A stretch of DNA of 64,000 nucleotides from CAWFLT01 sp963816795 (GTDB taxonomy: Bacteria > Acidobacteriota > Vicinamibacteria > Vicinamibacterales > SCN-69-37), in contig CAWFLT010000017.1 in assembly GCA_963816795.1 (NCBI GenBank), positions 1 through 64,000 on the forward strand, read 5' to 3'. The notes beneath the pieces were generated by a model, which saw only the letters and a list, made by a program, of their open reading frames with translations, had not been told where the DNA came from and ran no database searches. The position numbers and the translations under genes are program-made. This document shows, piece by piece, positions 58,424 to 64,000 of the stretch. Numbering within the stretch: the stretch's first letter is position 1; each line of letters starts with the position of its first letter.

Positions 58424-59091
58424 CAGTCAGAAGTGGGAAGCCCTTCGAACTTCACGGTTGCTGGCTTTTTCAGCAACCGCCGTCGCGCCGGTCGAGCGGT
58501 CGCGGCGGCGCGTGGCACCAGTGCGTCGCGGACGACGCCGGGATAGATCGACCAGTCCGGCGGCAGTGCCCCAGGCGCTTCGTGCGCCAGCTGCAGCAGT
58601 CCGCGGTAGGCGGCGTACGCGAGGACGGCATGCGACGCCGCCAGCGCTGGCGTCAGTCCAAGCTGGACGTAGCACTTCGCCAGGTAGTCGATGCGCGCCG
58701 TGGCGACGCGGTGCAGGACCTTGCGGACGGACGGGTCCTCCGCCGCCTCGGCGAGCGCGGCGTACAGCGAGCGCGAGCGCGGCGGCTGCGACGCCGCGGC
58801 GAGGATCAGCTCGAGCCGCCGCCGCGGATCAGGGATCGCATCGAGGCCGCGCACGTTGTCGGTCGTGGCGCGTTCCTCCCATCGCGACAGCGCCGCCGCC
58901 AGCAGGTCGGCGCGGCTGGCGAAGTGCCAGTAGAAGCTGCCCTTCGTCACGCCCAGCCTCGCCGCGAGCGCGTCCACTGTCAGCGCACCGAGACCCTTCT
59001 CGGCGACGAGTTGCAGTGACGCCTCCGCCCAGTCCGCCGCCGTCAGCGTCGGCTCGCCGCCTCGTGTGGCTCCCGTCCCTTTGCGCGCCAT
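58390..59091 (-). CDS. TetR-family regulator divergent from a DinB gene
   Basis: 233 residues from ATG 59091 (MARKGTGATRGGEPT), with GAGG five bases upstream. The HTH is EASLQLVAEKGLGALTVDAL and AARLGVTKGSFYWHFASRAD; the C-terminal domain is helical (AYAAYRGLLQLAHEAPGALP). An in-frame ATG at 59112 lies inside the operator and is less likely. The last 11 codons overlap the 3' end of VapC on the other strand. It probably controls itself and the divergent DinB gene through the twin sites at 59109-59155. Confidence 0.87.
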   Translation of the reverse strand: MARKGTGATRGGEPTLTAADWAEASLQLVAEKGLGALTVDALAARLGVTKGSFYWHFASRADLLAAALSRWEERATTDNVRGLDAIPDPRRRLELILAAASQPPRSRSLYAALAEAAEDPSVRKVLHRVATARIDYLAKCYVQLGLTPALAASHAVLAYAAYRGLLQLAHEAPGALPPDWSIYPGVVRDALVPRAAATARPARRRLLKKPATVKFEGLPTSDCHRRAAPRGQS

Positions 59092-59108
59092 ATCGTCCTC
59101 ATTGTCCT

Positions 59109-59155
59109 CCATACTCTGAGGTATTGACAGCCGGCCTTTCCATACTTTAAGGTAC
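59109..59155. promoter_or_regulatory. Twin TetR operator between tetR and dinB-like genes
   Basis: CCATACTCTGAGGTAT at 59109 and CCATACTTTAAGGTAC at 59140 are direct copies exactly 31 bases (three helical turns) apart. Each is an imperfect inverted repeat (ATACT...AGGTA). Between two divergent starts this is a typical dual operator. Confidence 0.72.
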
Positions 59156-59160
59156 GGAGC

Positions 59161-59769
59161 ATGGAGACGGTGATGACCATGACCGCACCCGTGGCGGCGG
59201 AGCTCGTGGCGCTGGACGAGGCGCTTGCGGCCAACGGGCAGGAAGCGCAAACGCTCGTTGCGGGCCTGACCGAGGCACAGGGCGGCTGGCGTCCGGCGCC
59301 GGGGTCGTGGAGCATCGCCGAGTGTCTCGATCACCTGGCGACCGCCAATCGCGTGTACCTCGACGCGATGACGCCGCCCGCTGCCCGCGCCTTGTCGGAG
59401 GGCCGTCGCCGCCGCCGGCCGGCGCTGCCGGGAGTCATCGGGCGATGGTTCATCGGCTCGCTCGAGCCACCGGCGAAACCGCTCTACCGGCGCAAGGCGC
59501 CGCGCCTGATCGCGCCGCGCAACGCGCCGCCGCTGGCCGATGCCGTGGCGGCGTTCCTCGCCTCGCACGACGCTGCGCGCGGGTTCCTGCGGCGCTACGC
59601 CGACATCGATCTCGCCAGCGTGCGCTTTCCCAATCCGTTCGTCCGCGGTGTGCGGTTCAGCCTCGCCACCGGCCTGCACGTCATCGCGGCGCACGAGCGC
59701 CGGCACCTGTGGCAGGCGTGGCGGATCCGGCGCGGGATGGAGGCAGCCGTCGGCCTTGGATCGCTCTAA
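59161..59769 (+). CDS. DinB-family protein
   Basis: 202 residues, intact. GWRPAPGSWSIAECLDHLAT contains the first metal-binding His; HVIAAHERRHLWQAWRIRR contains the C-terminal pair. The four-helix DinB fold is expected; many members are thiol transferases or of unknown activity. Divergent from a TetR gene and probably regulated by it. The TAA stop is formed by the first bases (CTAAT) of the inverted-repeat element that follows, so the original C-terminus may have been changed. Confidence 0.87.
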   Translation: METVMTMTAPVAAELVALDEALAANGQEAQTLVAGLTEAQGGWRPAPGSWSIAECLDHLATANRVYLDAMTPPAARALSEGRRRRRPALPGVIGRWFIGSLEPPAKPLYRRKAPRLIAPRNAPPLADAVAAFLASHDAARGFLRRYADIDLASVRFPNPFVRGVRFSLATGLHVIAAHERRHLWQAWRIRRGMEAAVGLGSL

Positions 59770-60086
59770 TCGACAATCGGCAAACGGTAATCTGCAATGG
59801 CAAACACATCGGCAATCGACAATCCCGATCGGCAATGGGTAATGGCAAATCTATTCGGATGGACAATGGAGTAATGGACAATCGCTCGATCGGTAATTGG
59901 CAATCGGCAATCGGCAGCTAACGATGGACAATCGGCAATGGCGAAATCGCAGATGGCCAAGTTGTCGTCCATTGTCGATTGTCAATTGTCGATCTGGAGA
60001 TTCACGATTGCCCATTATCAATCGAGATTGTCCATTGCCGATGTGTCTGCCATTGCAGATTGCCGAGTGTCGATTATCCATTGACG
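59766..60086. repeat. Inverted-repeat element, copy A (heptamer-built hairpin)
   Basis: The left half consists of units like GGCAATC in a seven-base period; the right half has the reverse complement (GATTGCC). The arms of about 100 bases pair, for example CGGTAATCTGCAATGGCA with TGCCATTGCAGATTGCCG. The element starts CTAATCGACAATCGGCA and ends ATTATCCATTGACG. Copy B at 61541 has the same ends and arms but a different centre. No protein is encoded. Confidence 0.85.
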
Positions 60087-60108
60087 ACCGCAGATAATAG
60101 ACGGGCGA

Positions 60109-61645
60109 ATGACTCCAGCGGATGGCGGTGTGCGAACGCCGGCCAGGAAGTTCGACCGGACGATAGTCGAGGGCTCACTCAGTCATGCGGTCTGGCGGCT
60201 GGCGTGGCCGACGCATGGTGCAGAACATCATCGGCGGCATGCAGGGCATCGTCGACCAGGCGATGGTCGGCCACTACGTCGGGTACCTCGGCAATGCCGC
60301 CGTCGGCGCCAGCCTCCAGATCTTCACCCTGGTCATCGTCTTCGTCGTCTCGGTCTTCACGGGCATGGGCGTGCTCGTCGCCCGATTCGCCGGCGCCGGA
60401 GATGCCGAGACGGTGAACCGCGCCGTGTACCAGGCCCTCATGGTGGCGGTCCTGCTCGCCCTGGGAGTGCTCGCACCAATCGGATACGTGGCCGCGCCGT
60501 CGTTGCTCGCGCTGATCAACGCCGCGCCGGACGTGCAGCGTGAAGCGGTTCCGTTCATCCGGATCATGTTTGTCTCGAGCATCGGGCTGCTGCTGTTCTT
60601 CATGTTCAGCGGCGCGCTCCGCGCCGCCGGTGATGCGAAGACACCGATGCGTCTCGGGATCCTGATGACGGTCTTGAACATCCTGCTGAACATCATCCTG
60701 ATCCCAATCCTCGGCACGCCGGGCGCAGCGATCGGGACCGCGATTGCGAGCGTGACGGTCGGCGGCATCTTCATCTGGCTCCTGTTCTCCGGGCGCCTGG
60801 TGATTCACTTCTCGCGTTCGATGTCGTTCCGTCCCGACTGGGACATCATCAGGTCGCTGTTCCGGTTTGGCCTGCCCGCCGGGTTCCAGGGCATCGTCAT
60901 GAACCTGGGCGGTGTGCTCATGCTTCGGTTCATCGGGTCGCTGCCGGAGAGCGCCGAGGCGCAGGCCGTGTACGCCGTCGGGTATACCGAGCTCTTCTCG
61001 CTGGTGACGTGGACGTCGGTCGGGTTGATGGGCGCCGCGGCCGCGGTCGCGGGGCAAAACCTGGGCGCCGGCCATCCTGATCGGAGCGCACGGGGTGTCC
61101 GTGTCGCGGCGTTGATCGGCGTCGGAGGAGCCAGCGTGATCGGCCTGATGTTTCTTACCGTGCCGGATGCGCTTTTCGCGGTGTTTGGGATGACCGACGG
61201 TCACATCGTGGCACTCGGTCGTGAGCTCCTCGCGTATCTCGCGCTCTCCGGACTGTTCGTCACCGTCGCGCTGACCTATACCGGTGGACTGCAGGGGACG
61301 GGCGATACGAAGGGCCCGCTGTACATCTCGCTGGCATCGCAGGTGCTCGTGCCGATCGGGATCTGCACTGCGCTTCAGGCGACGCGAGGACTGCAGGCGT
61401 CGGACATCTGGCTGGCGATTGTCATCGGTCACTTCACGCGCGGCGCGCTCAGCGTGCTGCGATTCCGTCAGGGTCGATGGCGAGAGATCGCGATCGACAT
61501 TCGCCCGGCGGGGCGCTCGAGACCGTCAGAAACACGGCCACTAATCGACAATCGGCAATCGGTAATCTGCAATGGCAAACACATCGGCAATCGACAATCC
61601 CGATCGGCAATGGGTAATGGCAAATCTTTCGGATGGACAATGTAG
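60109..61645 (+). CDS. MATE-family multidrug/Na+ exporter (one frameshift)
   Basis: About 512 residues with 12 membrane helices. The start at 60109 gives MTPADGGVRTPARKFDRTIV and SLSHAVWRLAWPT; after a one-base surplus near 60212, MVQNIIGGMQGIVDQAMVGH, the MATE signature region. Further motifs are GALRAAGDAKTPMRLGI, AAAVAGQNLGAGHPDRSARG and TGGLQGTGDTKGPLYISLAS in the second half. It exports cationic compounds in exchange for Na+ or H+. The last 35 codons lie in the inverted-repeat copy B, so the C-terminal tail (DNRQSVICNGKHIGN) is repeat-encoded. The gene is flanked by both copies of the element. Confidence 0.88.
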
Positions 61646-61868
61646 AATCAATTGCGAATCGCTCGAAATCGCAATGGGAATGGGAGTGATGGGATGGTCG
61701 CAATCGACGATGGATGGCGCATTGCAGATTGCCAATTCGTATGGCATTGCCATTGTCGATTGTCGATTGTCGATCTGAAGATTTCACGATTGCCCATTAT
61801 CAATCGAGATTATCCATTGCCGATGTGTCTGCCATTGCAGATTACCGATTGTCGATTATCCATTGACG
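61541..61868. repeat. Inverted-repeat element, copy B (heptamer-built hairpin)
   Basis: The first ~105 bases match copy A with only a few differences (CTAATCGACAATCGGCAA at the edge), as do the last ~110 (CGATTGCCCATTATCAATCG and the ATTATCCATTGACG end). The centre differs (GGGAATGGGAGTGATGGG-like). Same orientation as copy A, so the two frame the MATE gene as direct repeats 1.78 kb apart. The left arm is read by the 3' end of the MATE frame. Confidence 0.85.
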
Positions 61869-61910
61869 GCTGAGGCCCAGCGTAGCTGGTATCAGCCGCC
61901 CTGCCACGTC

Positions 61911-63425
61911 TCAATCCCGGCTGACCCAGATCCACACGACGACCGTGGGCCCCGTCGTCAGTTGCCAGATGAGATCCGAGCGGCCGTCGCCGTCGAAGTC
62001 CGGTTGCGACATCGAGAGGGATCCCCAAATGGCCTGGTAGACCACAGTGCCGGTCTGACCGGCCGAGAGGAGGTGGCCCACTGGTGAGGCGGCGCGAATC
62101 GTCATGTCCGCGGGACGTGCGGCGGTCGATCCGCGCGGTACGGCGATGCCGATCGGCGGCGTCCCAGGCGGCCGGCGCCGGCCTGATCCGTCGTCGGGTG
62201 GTGGCATGGGCTGCGCGGGGGTGTCGCTGAAGAGTCGATACACCGTGCCGCCGTAATTGACGACGTACAGCTCGCCGGCGGCGTCGACGCCGAAGCTCGA
62301 CGGGCTCGAGGCGGCGGCGCGGAGGTCGCCCGTGTGCTCGACGAGGTCGCTGGCCGTTGCCTCGCCCGTGCCGGGCGCCATCGTGAGCTGCACGGACCAG
62401 ACGCGACTGGTGATGAAGTCGGCGAAGAAGTACCGCCCGCGCGCCGCGACGCCCAGCAGCGAACCGCGATAGACGTAGCCACCGGTCACCGACTGACCGA
62501 CGTTCCGGGCGTACTCGAAGATCGGATCGACGAGCGGTTGAGAGAACGGCGGCTGGCTCGTCACGTTCTGATGCGCGCCCTCGCGATTGCGCCATCCGTA
62601 GTTGCGTCCGCCACGGCCCGCCGGCTCGAAGTCGATCTCCTCGAACGCGTTCTGACCGACATCGCCGATGACCATTGCCCCCGTACCGCCGCGCGACGGA
62701 TCGTCGAAGCTCCACCGCCACGGGTTGCGCAGGCCGAAGCTCCAGATCTCGCCGAGGACGCCCGGCCGCCCGACGAACGGGTTCGTCGGCGGGACGTTGT
62801 AGCCCTCCGGATCGTTGTCCGACACCGACACGTCGATGCGGAGCATCTTGCCCAGCAGCGACTGCGGATTCTGGGCGAGATGCATCGGGTCGTTGCCAGA
62901 ACCGCCGTCGCCCATGCCGATGTAGAGATACCCGTCCGGTCCGAACGCGAGGTGGCCGCCGTTGTGGTTGTCGAATGGCTGGGTGATGACCCGCTGGCCG
63001 TCGGGCCAGCGGAAATCGAAGCGCGTCGCCGGGTCGGCGCGGAGCGGATCGGACGCCGACCGTCTGAACCTCGCGATGACAGTGTCGGTCTGCAGGTTGA
63101 TGAAATTGACGTAGACGCGGCCGCTCACCGCGTAGTCAGGAGCGAATGCCAGCCCGAGCAGCCCCTGCTCCCCGCTATTGCGGACCACGGATCGAAGGTC
63201 GAGGTAGTCTGCCGATTGGACGATGCCGTTCTTCAGCGCGCGGATGCGGCCGTCTTGCTGGACGACGAGCTGTACGGTCGGGTCGGAAGGATCCTGGACG
63301 AACGCCACGGGCTGGGTGAAGCCGCTCGCCACCAGCTCGGCGCGCATCTGTGCGGAGGTCGCCCGGGGCGCGGCCGCCAGCATGAACCCGGCCAGTACGA
63401 GTGCGATCAGACCGCGCTGGAACAT
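61911..63425 (-). CDS. PQQ-dependent (GDH-B/Hip-like) sugar dehydrogenase, secreted
   Basis: 504 residues starting MFQRGLIALVLAGFMLAAAP with a signal peptide cleaved near SAQ. Six-bladed propeller of the GSDH family: VASGFTQPVAFVQDPSDPTV, GEQGLLGLAFAPDYAVSGRV, NHNGGHLAFGPDGYLYIGMG, DGGSGNDPMHLAQNPQSLLG, GEIWSFGLRNPWRWSFD and GGRNYGWRNREG. Conserved His and Arg residues typical of PQQ and calcium binding are present. A C-terminal FG-GAP-like unit (DFDGDGRSDLIWQLTTG) ends soon after one repeat, next to the inverted-repeat element, so the tail may be shortened. Oxidises aldoses in the periplasm; acceptor unknown. Confidence 0.85.
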   Translation of the reverse strand: MFQRGLIALVLAGFMLAAAPRATSAQMRAELVASGFTQPVAFVQDPSDPTVQLVVQQDGRIRALKNGIVQSADYLDLRSVVRNSGEQGLLGLAFAPDYAVSGRVYVNFINLQTDTVIARFRRSASDPLRADPATRFDFRWPDGQRVITQPFDNHNGGHLAFGPDGYLYIGMGDGGSGNDPMHLAQNPQSLLGKMLRIDVSVSDNDPEGYNVPPTNPFVGRPGVLGEIWSFGLRNPWRWSFDDPSRGGTGAMVIGDVGQNAFEEIDFEPAGRGGRNYGWRNREGAHQNVTSQPPFSQPLVDPIFEYARNVGQSVTGGYVYRGSLLGVAARGRYFFADFITSRVWSVQLTMAPGTGEATASDLVEHTGDLRAAASSPSSFGVDAAGELYVVNYGGTVYRLFSDTPAQPMPPPDDGSGRRRPPGTPPIGIAVPRGSTAARPADMTIRAASPVGHLLSAGQTGTVVYQAIWGSLSMSQPDFDGDGRSDLIWQLTTGPTVVVWIWVSRD

Positions 63426-63537
63426 GGTCCCTGGCCCCATCGTAGCCCGAATGGACAACGCCGTTCTGCGGAACCCGAGAAGGACATCGCCCCGGTACCC
63501 GCACCCGTTGAGGTCCGGGGAAGGATCACCACGTTGC

Positions 63538-63624
63538 ATGCGTGTCCTCTTGATTTATCCGCGCTTCCCGAAAACGTTCTGGTCGTCGGAGCAGTACGTT
63601 GACGGACTAAGTCAAATTAGCTAA
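63538..63624 (+). pseudogene. N-terminal stub of a B12-binding radical-SAM protein
   Basis: The 28-codon frame begins MRVLLIYPRFPKTFWS, the start of B12-binding radical-SAM proteins (HpnP/DUF4070-like, 'MRVLLvYPkfPxTFWS'). After about 16 residues the likeness ends and a stop follows at 63624. The rest of the gene is missing, apparently replaced by the toxin-antitoxin operon that follows. Confidence 0.6.
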
Positions 63625-63627
63625 GCT
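63599..63627 (+). promoter_or_regulatory. Candidate sigma-70 promoter of the Phd/PIN operon
   Basis: TTGACG and TAAGCT are 17 bases apart in an AT-rich patch just before the antitoxin start. GACTAAGTC and AGCTAAGCT-type dyads within the spacer would suit autorepression by the antitoxin. Confidence 0.4.
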
Positions 63628-63635
63628 TTTTGGAC

Positions 63636-63872
63636 ATGTCGAAACCCCACACGATCCACGCGGCCAAGACCCAGTTGTCGCGGTTGATAGAACGCGCCCG
63701 GCGCGGCGAGGAAGTGATCATCGCCCGGGGCGCCGAACCGGTCGCGCGGCTGGTCCCGGTCGATGCCCCGCCAGCCAAGCGTCAGTTCGGTGCCATGCGC
63801 GGCCGGGCGCGTGTGACCGACGGCTTCTTCGATCCATTGCCGGCCAGCGAGCTGGCCGCCTGGGGCGAATAG
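63636..63872 (+). CDS. Phd/YefM-family antitoxin
   Basis: 78 residues from ATG 63636: HTIHAAKTQLSRLIERARRG, EEVIIARGAEPVARLVPVDA and the toxin-binding tail GAMRGRARVTDGFFDPLP. The N-terminus is the Phd/YefM DNA-binding fold. The stop TAG abuts the GTG of a PIN-domain gene. Compared with the truncated antitoxin at 57970 this is an intact member of the same class. Confidence 0.87.
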   Translation: MSKPHTIHAAKTQLSRLIERARRGEEVIIARGAEPVARLVPVDAPPAKRQFGAMRGRARVTDGFFDPLPASELAAWGE

Positions 63873-64000
63873 GTGCGGTTGCTCCTCGACACGCACACGC
63901 TCCTGTGGTGGCTCGACGGCGATCGGCGCCTCTCGCGGCGGGCCCGGTCGGCAATCGCCGAAGAGTCGAATCAGATTCTGGTGAGTGCGGCGTCCGCCTG
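63873..64000 (+). CDS. PIN-domain toxin (VapC), N-terminal part cut by window end
   Basis: GTG 63873 directly after the antitoxin stop. 42 codons are visible: LLLDTHTLLWWLDGDRRLSR with the first catalytic Asp, then ARSAIAEESNQILVSAASA, matching the PIN type that pairs with Phd/YefM antitoxins ('LLLDTHxLLWwl'). The remainder lies outside the window. Confidence 0.87.
   Translation, partial: MRLLLDTHTLLWWLDGDRRLSRRARSAIAEESNQILVSAASA

Noticed and set aside
59766..60086. Possible CRISPR array because of short regular repeats
   Set aside because: Units are only seven bases, contiguous without spacers, and inverted in the second half; no cas genes nearby.
60179..61432. 417-codon minus-strand frame opposite the MATE gene
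   Set aside because: Very polar and repetitive (HQHPDQ-type) with no family likeness; a shadow of the membrane protein.

Overview
The window is GC-rich bacterial DNA, most probably from a soil Acidobacteriota of the Vicinamibacteria type. This is an inference from gene content: an exosortase-type exopolysaccharide locus run by stand-alone sigma-54 activators, a Ser/Thr protein kinase fused to TPRs, paired carboxypeptidase-regulatory-like secreted proteins, several PIN-domain toxin loci, and intergenic DNA built from GGCAATC-like heptamers. No rRNA and only one tRNA (Ser-GCT) are present. Many genes are broken by single-base shifts after which the same protein simply continues in another frame. 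I list these as one CDS where the whole domain content survives; most look like uncorrected assembly indels. They are dense in 1-6.5 kb and 18-26 kb and nearly absent in 6.5-17.6 kb.

Layout. 0-6.5 kb: minus-strand exopolysaccharide assembly operon (ExeA-like ATPase, Wzz-like chain-length protein, outer-membrane barrel, Wza-like export protein) headed by a sigma-54 activator, with a second, divergent sigma-54 activator of the same type. 6.5-12.1 kb: plus-strand glycan genes (GT39, Wzx-like flippase, GT2-GT4 fusion). 12.1-18.8 kb: SulP transporter, a COG4190-type DNA-binding protein, a TPR protein, a PAS histidine kinase with a LuxR regulator and a receiver-only protein. 18.8-29.4 kb: a probable sulfate-ester catabolic cluster with an SphA-like outer-membrane protein, two paralogous arylsulfatases around a DUF1254 protein, a HAD hydrolase and a DcaP-like porin.

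29.4-41.3 kb is a patchwork: VOC protein, RHH/PIN toxin-antitoxin pair, MBL hydrolase, an AT-richer Rrf2-SDR module with matched palindromic operators, an AbiEi-like remnant, two large secreted regulatory-domain proteins, an AAA ATPase, and a tyrosine-integrase remnant beside tRNA-Ser with AraC and CPBP fragments. 41.4-45.4 kb carries phosphoketolase and a Rieske/FAD oxidoreductase. 45.4-50 kb holds an orphan ParD, a Ser/Thr kinase, DUF1569 and TetR. 50-55.7 kb encodes a sortase and a phosphorelay (hybrid kinase, Hpt, receiver-PP2C phosphatase).

55.7-64 kb has a ROK regulator, an IS4-like remnant that ends inside a VapB-type antitoxin, VapC, TetR/DinB, a MATE exporter between two copies of a ~325-bp inverted-repeat element, a PQQ-type sugar dehydrogenase, a 28-residue stub of a radical-SAM gene and a Phd/PIN pair cut by the window end. 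The two themes that stand out are the inverted-repeat elements attached to gene 3' ends and a set of six toxin-antitoxin-related loci, several of them orphaned or truncated.
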